Shown: positions 1 through 11,779 of the stretch, one piece after another | How the letters are laid out: each line of letters starts with the position of its first letter | Position numbering within the stretch: position 1 is the first letter of the stretch | Source of the DNA: Sinonovacula constricta | Lineage: Eukaryota > Mollusca > Bivalvia > Cardiida > Solecurtidae | Direction of reading: 5' to 3' | Length of the DNA stretch: 64,000 nucleotides | Assembly: GCA_007844125.1 (NCBI GenBank) | Contig: CM017556.1 | Span: forward strand, 26,741,148-26,805,147 | Notes under the pieces: generated by a model | The model's database searches: none | The model's input: the letters and a program-made list of their open reading frames with translations, nothing else | Told to the model about the DNA's origin: nothing | Program-made: the position numbers and the translations under genes

Positions 1-1690
1 GTGACTTTATAGATACACATTTAGTTCCAATGGAATTCATTGCATATTATGATAAACTTACCAATATTACATATTTTGAGAAGAGATTCTTGTTTATTGC
101 TGATGATTATTTACAGCTGATTGTTGATTTCATTTCCCTTTGTAATGCAATGGTGGTGGGTGATTTCAGTGACAGACAGGAAATGCGGTGCTGCCACCTT
201 CAGTGTGTAATGATGATACCACCTATTATAATCTTAAGAAACTAATCCTTCAGCATCTATCCCAGGCCTAAAAAAATTCTCTCCCTGTAATGGACTTTAT
301 GTAAATATGTAACGGCTTATATCCAGGAGGGGTTCATGAAAACTTAAGGGTTAACTTGGACAAACTTGTGACAGGAATGAGTGGTAATCCGTGTTTATTG
401 TAATTAACAAATAATAAATGGGTGATAGGTTAACATAGAATGAAGATTTTACATACCTTTTTGCACCTGACATTTTCACTCCTCGTGACCTTGAAAATTA
501 GTATTTTCAAAATAAGGCTATTTGTCAGTTGTAATTATTTAGGTTCCTAAAGGTTTAAAGCACAATACGTGCATATCAATTTGATCAGTAGTCTCTTGGC
601 TAATGGAAACTTCCCACAATATTGAAAAATATTTCCCTACCTATCTGAAAATAGAATTTTCGGCGAGAAAGGTCAAATTTTGAGCAAAGGTCAAATTTTG
701 TGACCTTTTGACCTCTGTTGACCTAATTTACATATTTGTATCAAAATACACTATTGTATCAGATAGAGTCAATGAATACGAACAGTTTGATTGGTAATTT
801 GTTTTGGTATCACTTATAATAAAGGAGATATGAGCATTTAAGTTTCCCCTACCCCTAATTTCTGGCCTCATTTGGCTCATGTGGGATGGAGGTTTTGACG
901 TCAATTACGGAGTTATTGCCAGGTTCCCAGATGTCTACCCTCACTTTTCTGATGTGTCCCAGTACCTAGTTCAAAATTATGAACAGTAACTTAGGGCACA
1001 TCACTTGCACACGGGGACCCCCTAGCACATGGATTATAGTTTAGATATGTGAGTGGCTGGTGCTAGAGCTGGCATAAGCTATGAATCGTGACTTGTATGG
1101 TGTTTTGTGAAGCTTAGGAATCCAGTACCCCTGAAAGCATAATTAACAAAAGAAATATCCCTTTTTGCCCTACGTCATTCGAAGACAAGAACTCCACATT
1201 AAATAAATCGTTGTCAAAGAGCCATATGTTTTTTTAAGCTATCCTAAACACATTTCCTGTCAGCAAAGACTTTAACACATATGTGTGTATTAATATTTTG
1301 GTGGCTTGAATTTATTATGTTAACTGCACAGTAGGGGTTTGGGTCATGAAACTGCCATGACTCGATGCTTTGTACGGAGATCAGCTGTTAGACACGTATT
1401 TTTAAGCAATCAAAATGATGTGTGTATTATATGGCACCCCACACCCACCCGACCTCCCACCGGTTACGTCATGTCCACCCCATAACATTTTAACCAAGGC
1501 TATCTTAATAAAACACGTGACAACAAACAGTGCTGGTTTCAGAACACAAGACATAAACTTAAAGGTTTGTAGTTTCTGATTATCAGTGTAAAAAAATCGA
1601 CTATAAAAATATTTCTGTACAAAATGTTTTTATGAGCAATGCAGATTAAGTGAAACATATGGACCCTGTGCAAACATATTTAGTCATAGT
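1..1690. other. Non-coding, nothing recognised
   Basis: AT-rich sequence with only short chance open frames. A run of GGTCAAATTTT words and GACC words at about 668-722 forms short direct and inverted repeats. No gene, RNA or mobile element was recognised. Confidence 0.5.
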
Positions 1691-1808
1691 GTAGTTAAAT
1701 CTTAATCTATAGTTAATTATTAAACAAGCAAATAATAATGGGAATAAAGGTAGTTAAATCTTAATCTATAGTTAATTATTAAACAAGCAAATAATAATGG
1801 GAATAAAG
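1691..1808. repeat. 59-bp tandem duplication
   Basis: Two head-to-tail copies of a 59-bp AT-rich unit, at 1691-1749 and 1750-1808, each beginning GTAGTTAAATCTTAATC. By eye they are identical or nearly so, which suggests a recent replication-slippage or unequal-exchange duplication. No coding content. Confidence 0.9.
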
Positions 1809-2887
1809 GTATTGATAATATCTTTTCGCGAGTAAGAAAGTTAACGTTTTGCCTTTGAATCAATCACCCCAGTTCACCAAAGTATGCAACTACAGAATGT
1901 CAGTCGTATTTTTTTAATTCTATACTAAACCAACTTCTCTGTTGAATGTTAACAAAGATATATTCTTCAACATAAGCTAGCTCACCGAGACGAAGATGAC
2001 TAGGCATTCTTCTTTTGAACAGGAACGCGTTTTTTAGGTTTTACTGATGCTTCCGTCACTGTTCGTGAATTAAAAATGGTTTTGTAGTTGTGGATTTTTA
2101 ATTTGATGAAATCTTTTTCTGACAAAATAAACACGAAGGTTGACGTCCACGTATATTCAGATCTTACGGCGAAAGCTGTGCCGCTAAAGTTAACTAGACG
2201 TCCATGCACCTGTCAGTGTTTACTTCGGGACACAAGTTCACTGTAAATTAGTGTATTACACTTGACAAATACTATATAGTCACAATTTACCGAAGCGTCC
2301 AGACCATTAACAAAATAATATCAATTTACTGAACCGGCCATTTACCGAAACGCCTGTACATCGATGATTCTGCCACGTTCGGCATCGTTCTTATCCTGGG
2401 TCAAGTGACTCGTTAAACACAGCCGATAGGGAAAAGGTTCTATCCGTCTATTAGTCATCCGGTGACATGGACCCACGCCACCTATCATAGAGTGGGTGCA
2501 ACCATATATTGCCAGCATCTTAAGTCGTTTGGAGATATTGAATATACCTGTACGTACAAACTTTTCTATTTCTTCAAAATTTAATTAAAATTTACTTACA
2601 AATGTGCTAATACTTAAATGTGGGTGACACAGATAAAGGTTAAGGTAATAATAAAATATGGTGAAAATGCTTGTGTGTTGTTTTTTCAGGCAAGCCTTGC
2701 CACAGAGAACGTTGCGTCCTATGCAGAATTTAACCATTTGTGCGTCTATTTTTTGTGATAAGTGATGTCATCATTTAGATTGAATCAATCGCTCTTATCA
2801 TATACAGTTAACAGTGATAACACAGTGGCATATGCAGTATGATTGCATGCTTTTCTTGCTTTGTTTGTTTTTTGTTGTTTTGTTTTT
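1809..2887. other. Non-coding, nothing recognised
   Basis: No convincing coding region. A 69-codon minus-strand frame at 2000-2209 has no recognisable motif and is treated as chance. Confidence 0.5.
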
Positions 2888-5057
2888 AGCTCACCTGAGC
2901 ATAACGTGCTCAAGGGGAGCTTTTGTGATACCGCTTTGTCTGCGTCCGTCGTCAACATTTTAAGCCCCTGTCACACCAAACGGCGATCCCACAGCGTTTG
3001 TACAGCGTTTTGAAAATATGTCAGCACTCTGTGGAATCGCCACGAAATATGTCCAAAATAATATTTTTGACCCTCATGACGTGTAAACAGCGTCTGTACG
3101 GCGTTCACACAGCGCCACCACAACGTTCATTACAGCGTTTTAGGACGTTCTCACAGCGAGCAAGAAGTTTATACAGCGCGCCCACAGTGTTTGCACAGCG
3201 CGCCCACAGCGTTCCCACAGCGCGCACACTGCGTTCCCACAGCGTTCCCACAGCGCGCTCAGTTGTTTCAGATTTTGAGGAAAAAAACATTGGAATTTCG
3301 TGAAAAACATTTTATTCATCACTTGCTTGCCAGCTTTCAAAGAGCAAACATGACCAGAAAGCGTGAAAAACGAAAACATTTTAAATCGCCGTCTTCGCCA
3401 TCAGACACCGTCCCAATCCCATCACCACCCAGTAAGGAAGCTGATTCGCCTTAGTCACAGACGACAATGGCCCATAGCCCAAGTGCCTAGCCCAAAAAGA
3501 AGCAAAGGCTTGTAACAGAATTATCCATTACACAGGAAGAAGATATGGCGTCCTGGTTGGAGTCTAATGAGCTTATTTACAACAAAAAGCTTAATTCTTA
3601 CAAAGACTTTAGGAAAAAGGATGCTTCCCTGTACTGGGTTTGCACAGCGTTTTCACAGCGCGCCCGTAGCGCGCCCACGGCGCTCTAGAAGACCCCACAG
3701 TGTTCCCACAGCGCGCTTGTCTAGCGCGCTGTGCAAACGCCAAGCCAAAAACGCAGCCGCATGGTGTTCTAGGCGATTGCACAGCGCGCACACAGAGTTT
3801 CCACAGCGTTGCTGGCGACTGCACAGCGCGCACTCCGGCGTTCTGCATTTTTATAACACTGAGCACAGGAACGTTGTAAGGACGCCACTCTGGTGTTACA
3901 GGGGTTTTAGCTTGTGAACACACTAGAGGCCACAGTTTTTATCCAATCTATATCAAGCTTGGACAGAATGTTTGTCTACATGAAATCTTGGATGAGATCA
4001 TTTTGGGGTCACCTGGGGTCGAAAAGTAGATCACTAGGTCAGATTTTAGGAAATACTTGTGAACACACTGGAGACCACATTTAATGCCCAATCTTCACTA
4101 AACTTTGTCAGAATGTTTGTCTGCATGAAATCTTGGAGAAGGTCGTAACTGGGTTACGTGTTGTCATAAAGTCGGTCACTAGTTCAAATTTCAGAAAAAG
4201 CTTTGAACACACTAGAGGCCATGTTTTTAGGCCAATCTTCATCAAACTTGGTCAGAATATTTGTCTTTATGAAATCTTGGATGAGTTCGTTATTGGGTCA
4301 CGTGGGGTCAAGAAATGGGTCACTAGGTCAATTTTTAGAAAAAGCTTGTGAACGCACACTAGAGACCACATTTATAGTCCAATCTTCACCAAACTTTGTC
4401 AGAATAATTGTCTGCATGAAATCTTGGATTATCTTAATTTGGTCACATGGGGTTAAAAAGTAGGTCACTAGGTCAAATCTTAGAAAAGGCTTGTGAACAA
4501 ACTATAGGCCACATTTATAGGCCAAACTTTATCAAACTTGGTCAGAATGTTTGTCTGCATGAAATCTTGGATGAGTTCAAAACTGGGTCACGGGGGTCAA
4601 TAAGTAGATCAGTAGGTCAAATCTTTAAAAAGCTTGTGAACACACTAGAGGCCACACTCATAGCCTAATCTTCACCAAACTTGAACAGATTTTCTGTCTG
4701 CAACAAATTTTGCATGATTATATTATCTGGTCACGTGAGGTCAAAAAGTAGGTCACATTTTATAAAAACCTTGTAAAAACACTTAATATGCCACGTTGAT
4801 GGCCTAATCTTCACCAAACTTGGCCAGAATGTTTGCCAGTATGAAATCTTACATTTGTTTTGACGTTAGTCATGTGGTTTCAGTAGGTTACTTGGTAAAA
4901 TTCTAGAAAATGTTATCAACCCAGTGGCCACACTACTGGTCCAATCTTTACCAAAGATTTCTAAAGTAAATAACTCTTAATTACTTGATGCCAGATTTGA
5001 GCCTACTAAAAGCCTGTGTCATCAGGTGAGCGATTAAGGGCCATCATGGCCCTCTTG
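2888..5057. mobile_element. AGCTCACCTGAGC-ended element with 146-bp tandem core (copy 1)
   Basis: The left end begins AGCTCACCTGAGC, itself a small palindrome. The right end reads CAGGTGAGCGA followed by the hairpin GGGCCATCATGGCCC and CTCTTG. The interior from about 3910 to 4900 is six to seven degenerate copies of a ~146-bp unit, each starting near GTGAACACACTAGAGGCCACA, at about 3913, 4060, 4200, 4346, 4489 and 4634. The unit also holds the phrases TTGGTCAGAATGTTTGTC and GCATGAAATCTTGGATGAG. It encodes nothing recognisable and is presumably non-autonomous. The layout (hairpin-like ends around a tandem core) resembles bivalve 'pearl'/Helitron-like elements, which is an inference. A separate transposon sits at 2963-3906. 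Truncated relatives lie at 13568 and 57211. Confidence 0.85.
2963..3906. mobile_element. Harbinger-like non-autonomous element with CACAGCG array, TTA target duplication
   Basis: A 944-bp insertion inside the AGCTCACC element. The left terminus AGCCCCTGTCACACC is matched by the inverted right terminus GGTGTTACAGGGGTT. TTA is duplicated at 2960-2962 and 3907-3909. The empty site survives in the second AGCTCACC copy, where CAACATTTTAGCTTGTGAAC is uninterrupted near 13630. A 3-bp TTA/TAA duplication is typical of PIF/Harbinger elements. The interior contains dozens of CACAGCG and CAGCGCGC words, mostly in one orientation, at about 2990-3260 and 3640-3830, around a less repetitive centre at 3270-3640. 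No transposase is visible; the 60- to 116-codon frames through the CACAGCG region are by-products of the repeat. Confidence 0.8.
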
Positions 5058-5287
5058 TTGTTAACCAGGTTTTCTTGACGAAAATCCTGATTATTAGATT
5101 GGGGTTTGTCGTTGGGTGGGCTCAACGTTGTTGTTTGTTTTTTCTAAATAACCGCTTCAAGATAGAGCTTTGAAAATTAACATAGTTGTCTTGATATCAC
5201 AGTAGCAGTTAACAAGACAAGTTTCATAACCCATGACTCTATTATGCCAAAGTTATGCCCCTTTCTCACTTAGAATTTTCATTACGT

Positions 5288-5291
<4 letters not shown>

Positions 5292-5324
<33 letters not shown>
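5292..5324. repeat. (GT)n microsatellite
   Basis: About 16 uninterrupted GT units at the end of the first well-formed unit of the ~190-bp tandem repeat. Confidence 0.95.
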
Positions 5325-5325
<1 letters not shown>

Positions 5326-5477
5326 AAAGTTGTATTCTTCTTAGTAACCGTTCAAGGTAGAGCTTTAAAACTTAACAAAGTTGTCTGACATCTCAGTAGC
5401 AATTATCACAAGTTTTATAACCCATGGCTCTATTATGCCAAAGTTATGCCCCTTTCTCACTTAGATTTTTCATTACG

Positions 5478-5478
<1 letters not shown>

Positions 5479-5522
<44 letters not shown>
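5479..5522. repeat. (GT)n microsatellite
   Basis: About 22 uninterrupted GT units at the equivalent position of the next ~190-bp repeat unit. The tract was therefore duplicated with the unit and then changed length. Confidence 0.95.
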
Positions 5523-5524
<2 letters not shown>

Positions 5525-6130
5525 AAAGTTGTATTTTTATAAGTAACCGTTCAAGGTAGAGCTTTGAAACTTAACAAAGTTGCCTGACATCACAGTAGCA
5601 ATTATCACAAGTTTTATAAACCCTGACTCTATTATGCCAAAGTTATGACCCTATTTTACTTTGAATTTTCATTTTTGGGGTCAAAGTATTTTTCTCAGTA
5701 ACCATTCAAAGTAGAGCATTGAAACTTTATATAGTTGTCTGATATTACAGTACATATTATCAGGACAAGTTAAAGATTTTTAAAAACATATATATACCAC
5801 ATCTTCTCCCTTTTAAATATTATTTGGAAAATATTAGACAGGTTTGAGTTTTCAGCCACTTTTGTCGAGAAATCATCAAGACTTTTGAAGAAAACCAACT
5901 TGGCTACAAAGCGCGTTTTCCTCTTATGAATAGGGCCAAAAAAATAAGTTAATTATAAAACGGGTTTAATTACAAAACGGGGTGTAACACACCGGTCTGT
6001 GTGACACTTTTGCAGCGAAGTGATTAGAAAAACAAGGATGGAACTGGGAAGGGGGTGGGAGAATGGGAGATGTGAAAATGGCAAAATCAAGAACTAAAAC
6101 AGCATACACCTGAGCCAGAAATAGATTTAA

Positions 6131-7328
6131 CTCATTGTGCCCTACAGCTAATTGACCAGTTGTACCCTAGAGGCATTTCTCCAGTTATGCCCTACACCTG
6201 GTGGGGGTCTAATCTGCCCCTCATGCCGAGACACATCTGGTGTGGATTACCGGTCAGTGGAAGATATTGGGGGTGGGTGTATACACAACACAATAAACAT
6301 GTCATTTTGGAAGTACTCTAAAGGGATATTTTCACATACTTGAAGCATAGAAAGTGCTTTACACAACCATGTAATTTTTAACACGATATGAGAAGAAATA
6401 CTTCAGAAAAGAGTGAAATCTGAAGAACATGTAAGATTGACAATATCAAAATTAACACAGTTCAAATTATTAAAGTGAAGAATATTGACCTCATCAAGTC
6501 TTTTTCATGTTTATAACGTAAATAACACTGCTTTATATAATATTTTATATAATGAGTAACTTTAAAACAGTCGGCCATCTTTGATTTAAAGTTGCGATTT
6601 ACCGGTAGTTTGAGAAAATAACACTCTTAAACTTCATATTTGATAGAAATCTTCGGCGATTTCCAAGAGTTAGATTGTGTCTTTTATCTATTTATATCTG
6701 CAATTATCATATAATTATTGGATCTGACGTAGGTAATTCTACATATCCGCCGATACATATGCGTATAAGTAGGAATTTTAAAGCTAACAGTAAGACACAT
6801 CGCCGTTTTTCTTTGTCTCGACATAATTAATTCATTGTGTTTACATCCGGGTTACATGAAATTCCAATATATTATATAACAATGTTTCTGATTGGCTGAG
6901 ATCGAAGTATAAATTAATCATTTGAAAACTGCTTTTACGATCGTATTTCAGCCGAGAAATGTTTCAAATTAGATGTGAATCACTTCAATCAGAGAAAATG
7001 TCGCCGATTTTTCTGTTGCTCGATACAATAAATGAAAAAACAAAAAAGGATTTAAGCCGATAGATTTAGATTACGATGACATTATCATTTACGATACTGT
7101 GATGTACTTGATTGGCCGAGACTCGAAAGTGATTGAAAACATGAGTTTTAACCAGCAAATATGATGGACGCATTAACGCGGCGTTCGGCAGTAGCCGAGT
7201 CATTTTCAGGGCCGCCTTAACGCGGCGCTCGGCGCCAGACACAGGTAAAATGCGACGCGATAAGTCGTCTCCCGGCATGAGGAGGCTGTTTTTCGTGCCG
7301 CTTTAATGCGTCATTAGGGTACAATGAG
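6131..7328. mobile_element. piggyBac-like MITE flanked by TTAA, inserted in gag
   Basis: The left end CTCATTGTGCCCTA and the inverted right end TAGGGTACAATGAG are flanked by TTAA at 6127-6130 and 7329-7332. TTAA duplication is the hallmark of piggyBac-type elements (Kolobok elements also use it). Near the left end TGCCCTA/TACCCTA words repeat three times; near the right end TTAACGCGGCG is followed by TTCGGC or CTCGGC in two copies (about 7173 and 7218). Removing the insert and one TTAA lets the BEL gag reading frame run from the upstream to the downstream side, which independently supports the boundaries. No transposase is present, so it is non-autonomous. Confidence 0.8.
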
Positions 7329-7333
7329 TTAAA

Positions 7334-8100
7334 GATACCCTCACAGATGATAAAATTGATAGTGACCTGTGTGGAGAACAATTAGACAAAGTAGGAGAAA
7401 CAATGAATAAAGCTGTAAAAATAATTCACGTACTGGCGAAACATTATAACCGAAACAACAGAAGAGAAGGACAAGGTATTGTTAGAAATGGAAACAATTG
7501 AAAAACAGTATGATGAAACAATGGTATTATATTATAAAGAAATTTCTAGAAGTGTGAGGACAGACGATACAAGAAGTGATGTCGCAAAAATTGAACAGTT
7601 TGATGCAAGTTCTTCCGAAAAGAATCAGATAGGCAAAGATCTCTGGAAACAGTTGAAGCGTGTATTGATACCGGATTTTACAGGTGACAAAGTTAAATAT
7701 ACCCGCATGGAAAGCTGCATTTTATTCATGATATAGAGAATGAACCATCCACACCAGAATTTAAGTTGTTGCAACTTAGGCAGTGTTTATGTGGTGATGC
7801 TTTGAATTGCATTGAAAACTTGGGACATTCTGCAGTTGCATATTATGCGTCAAAAGAGAGGCTTGAAAGGAAATTGGTGGAACAAAGAAGTAATTACACG
7901 ATTTCTTGATGAATTAGAACGTTTAATGTCTATCAAAAATAAGAGTGTGAAAGAAAATGAAAGATTTTCTGATTTATTGGACATCTGTCACTATATTATT
8001 TTTGGAAAAGTTGCCACAGACCATGTTGACACGTTTCAATAGAAAGGTTTATTAGCAAAACTTAAAAGAATCGGTTGAGATTCTGCGAGATTTCGTCAAC
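7334..8100 (+). pseudogene. BEL/Pao gag remnant (DUF1759-like)
   Basis: Frame-broken gag. At about 7700-7890 it reads [16 protein letters not shown] then [20 protein letters not shown] and [13 protein letters not shown], the conserved pattern of the DUF1759 gag domain (aromatic/F..I...P....K...L...L.G.AL..I..L....Y..A...L). Stops and at least two frameshifts separate this from flanking pieces. The product would have been the structural gag of the retrotransposon particle. Confidence 0.8.
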
Positions 8101-8275
8101 TGTGAGGCAGAGTTTGCAATTAGAGCAAAAAAGCAATTCATGGACTTTCGTCTGAAGCAGCCAAGTCGAAATTCAAGTCACTGAATGTGGAACTGATTCA
8201 AAAGTGGACAAGCAATGTAAGATCTGCAAAGATCCAACCTAAAGTGTGGAATTGTGACTAACTTTAAAGAAAAGG

Positions 8276-8668
8276 ATGTGGAAGACAGATGGAAAAAAAT
8301 GCAAAGAAGCAGGTTTATGCTTTAGATGCTTGAAAGAAAATCACACAGGAAAAGTGTGTTTATTTAAAGGAATGTGTGGCATTAATGGATGTGACAAGAC
8401 TCACAATAGGCTTTTACACAAAGACACAGTTCAGCTAAATGCTAATGCTAGTGAATATCATTCTATCACTACAAATAGACCACCACAAGTCTTTAATACA
8501 AGTGACTCAAAATACATAGCTTTACGAACAGTTCCAGTTATCAATGTGAACAATAAAGAAGTGAAAATAAACGCACTTTTGGACGAAGCACAAAATCATA
8601 CATTAACGAAGACGTTGTGGCAGAATAAGGACTCAGTGGTGAAACACATCATGTTGAAATCAATGTGA
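8276..8668 (+). pseudogene. BEL/Pao zinc-knuckle and protease-like fragment
   Basis: A 130-codon frame with CFRCLKENHTGKVCLFKGMC, then GCDKTHNRLLHKD, the CCHC-type knuckle and Cys/His tail typical of Pao gag. It is followed by a stretch (VPVINVNNKEVKINALLDEA) matching the start of the retropepsin-like DUF1758 domain. The expected catalytic D-S/T-G is degraded to LLDEAQ, so the protease would be dead even without the surrounding stops. Confidence 0.8.
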
Positions 8669-9089
8669 TAAAAGGCAAAATTGAGACATTTGATATAATG
8701 ACTGAATTTTACCTTGCAAAGTGCTGATCGAGACATCAGATTGAACATGAAAGCCCAAACTACATTAGATGAACATGGAAGCCCAAACCGCAAGAAATGT
8801 AACTGGAACATTAAAACCAATAGACTGAAATAAGTGCGCAAAACAGTGGCCTCGCCTTAAAGGCATAAACTTTCCAACATGTAGTAGGTCAAAAGTTGAC
8901 CTGTTGATTGGATTGGATTGTGTCGAACTTAAATTGAAGTAAAAATGGAAAACAAAAACATAGTCAAGAGGAAGAAACACTTAAAAAATTTTGTTAACTA
9001 GAAAGTATTCCAGACTACGAGTGGAAAAGGGTTTTCAAAGAGAGGTAGTAAAAAAATTTAAATGACTGAAAAATCAATCAAATATGGTG

Positions 9090-10700
9090 GTGAAAGATAT
9101 GAAGTACCCTCACCATCTAAAGAACTAAAATAGACCTTGCCAGATAACTATGAAATGGCAAAAAGTAGGTTGTTAAATACAGAAAAGAGGCTAGATAAAG
9201 ATCCGGAAGTTAAGAAATTATATGTAGAAACAATAAAGTCCTACATTGGAAAGGGATATGTTGAGAAAAAAATATTTATGACCAAAGTGTGAAAATGTGG
9301 CTACTTTCTCACTTCTCAATAGTAAGAATGAATAGAGAGACAACAAACGTTAGAATTGTCTTTGACGCATCCGCGCGTTTTCATGAAACAAGCCTTACTG
9401 ATGTGATTAAACGGGGTCCCTCCTTACAGAAAAGTTTGTTTGATGTCTTGTTAAAATTTCGATATCATAATTATATTGCATTGTGTTTTGATATTTAAAT
9501 AATATATCTCAGAGTAGGCATTGTGTCTTCAGACAGAAGATTCCATTGTTTTCCGTGGACAGAAACACCTAATGAAAACCCAAAAGTGTATCAGTTTAAC
9601 AGACTAGGTTTTGGTGTAAATGCTTCGCCATTCCTAGCGTGTGTGTCTCAGTATAATGCTATAAACATCAAAGTGAATTTCCGCTAGCTTCAAAAACAGT
9701 ACTCAAATCAACATACATGGACGATAGCATGGATTCAGTTGAAAATGAAGAAAAAACTTTAATTCTGTATAAACATCTGACTGGATTGTTGGGGAACGCA
9801 TGAGTGTTATCTCGGAAGTGGCTTTTAAACTCAAAACAAGTACATGAACTTGAAAAAATTCCAGCGGAAAATATAGCCATGAAACTTGATTACAAAAGTC
9901 AACCTTCCCAAACTGAAAACACTTGGGGTATGTGATTAGCTAAAAGTGATATTTTTACATTTGAGTTTTGTGAAAAATGCGAAATGGAAGAATCTTGCAA
10001 ACTCATGACAAAACGTAATTATTTGAAGAAGATATCTACTTTATTCAATTATCTGGGATTTGTAGCTCTCTTCCTAATCCTAGCAAAAAATATCATTGCA
10101 AGAAGTGTGGACTTCTGGTTCAGACAGGAATGAACAGATCAATGAAAAAATCATGAGACAGATAAATGTTTGGTTTGATTAACTGTCACAAGTTTCACAA
10201 ACACAAGTGCCTAGATGCCTGAAAACTGTAGAAAATATTAAAACAGTTTTACTGCATACATTCTGTGATGCATCGGTTAGTGCATATGGCTTAGCTGTGT
10301 ATGTGCGCTGTGAATATGAAAATGGTGAGACATTAGACTTAAAGCAGCCAAAAGCAAAGTTGTACCAATAGCATCAGTCAGTATTCCAAGGTTGGAGCTC
10401 ATGGCAGGTGAAATTAGCAATGAAAAATGCTTTAAAAATAGATATCCAAGACTTTGTATTTTTATCAGATAGCCTTGATGTAGTGTGTTTGCTGAGAAAC
10501 ACGAATCGCGAGTTTAAATCATTTGTTGCAAATTGATTTGCTTATATTCAAAAATACACAAATCCAAGTCAGTGGTGATACGTTCCTGGGGAGAAAAGCC
10601 CGGTTGATCTTGTGTCAAGAGGAGTAAAAATAAGCAAACTCGTTGAAGAAAACAAATTTCTTGGCCAAAGACATGCAATCCAAATAAAAAAATGAAAAGA
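9090..10700 (+). pseudogene. BEL/Pao reverse transcriptase and RNase H remnant
   Basis: RT motifs are spread over shifted frames: RIVFDASARFHETSL with a following GPSLQKSLFDVLLKF (9337-9460), then FNRLGFGVNASPFLACVSQYN (about 9595-9660). RNase H motifs follow: LHTFCDASVSAYGLAVYVRC (10250-10310), VPIASVSIPRLELMA (about 10360-10405) and FLSDSLDVVCLLRN (about 10460-10500). These are the conserved Pao pol blocks. The YxDD active-site region (about 9717-9730) reads YMDD in one frame, but the surrounding sequence is frameshifted. Confidence 0.82.
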
Positions 10701-11049
10701 AGAAAAATGTTAAGAAAAGAAGTTCCACAGCACAAATTTGTCCTGTTTATAGCGAGAATAATCCTGAAGCATGCTCACAGTTGGAGTGGAGATTACAACC
10801 AACTCGGTTCTCAAGCTGGGAGAAACTTAAACCAATCACATAATGGGTGAAAAGATTTGAGGACAATTGTCATGTTGAAAAGAAATTTGAAAATCTGGTG
10901 ATCCTGTGATGAATTGAGAGACAGTGAAAAAATTAATAGTAGACACACAAATTGACAGATTTCATGAATGTAAAGACATTGTAAAAGAGAGACAACTCCA
11001 AAAAAGCAGTAAACTACTTTCGTGGAATCCAATAGTTGACAGTGATGGA

Positions 11050-11660
11050 CTTCTGAGATCAAACTCGCGGTAAAAGTATGCAGAATGCATGTCTTACAAC
11101 AGCAGATTTCCAATAATTCTGCCAAGAGACTCGTGGTGAAAACTGCTCATGAAAATGGTGGCCATGGAGGAACAAATCATACATTGTCAGATATGTCAAC
11201 AAGATTGTGGATGTTACATGCACGTAAAATGATTCGTGAAGTAGAGATCAACTGCGCCGAATGTAGCAGAAGAAAGGCACAACCTTTTATGCAAATCATG
11301 GTGCCATTACCAAACATCAGACTAAATATGCCTTTCAGAGCATTTGCTCATGTTGCTGTAGATTATGGTGGGCCATTTATGACAATACAAGGTAGTGTGA
11401 AAAGTCGTCTGAAACGCTATATGTGCTTGTTTACATGTTTAGCAACAAAAGCGGTTCATATTAAATGGCATACAGCCTAGACACAAATGCCTTTTTAAAA
11501 GCATTTTACAGAATGGTTAGCAGAAAAGGGTTGCCAGTGAAAGTGTTACGTGACAAAGTGACACATTTCATTGGGGCAGACAACGAATTGAAGTTATTAG
11601 TGAGGTCACTAGACGAAGAACACATAACGAGAAGTTCGGCAGACAAATGTATAGACTAGC
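11050..11660 (+). pseudogene. BEL/Pao integrase remnant
   Basis: Two frames (11085-11480 and 11465-11659) hold an H2C2 integrase zinc finger (HENGGHGGTNHTLSDMSTRLW, with INCAECSRRKAQ about 30 residues on) and the first core block (VAVDYGGPF, then CLFTCLATKAVHIKW). The catalytic first Asp is in VDYGGP. A stop right after HTA and a frame change split the protein before the second core block. Confidence 0.85.
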
Positions 11661-11779
11661 AATTTAACCCGCCACCTGCAACACACTAGGGTGCTGTTCA
11701 TAAGATAATGATTAAGTCTGCAAAGCGCGCAGTCTTTGCTACGTTACGTGGGGGGAGACATCACTGTTGAAGAACTAAC

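Larger units (their letters stand above)
5146..5760. repeat. Four-copy ~190-200 bp tandem repeat with GT tracts
   Basis: Each unit contains CAAGGTAGAGCTTTGAAAC, CTCTATTATGCCAAAGTTATG and CTTTCTCACTTAGA. The CCAAAGTTATG landmark recurs at 5247, 5438 and 5637, so spacing is 191 and 199 bp. The first two units end in GT dinucleotide tracts (5292-5324 and about 5479-5522); the third has lost its tract and the fourth is partial. The array follows the AGCTCACC element closely. Confidence 0.85.

Noticed and set aside
3105..3923. Overlapping frames on both strands through the CACAGCG region
   Set aside because: Products of the repeated heptamer inside a non-autonomous transposon; no domain present.
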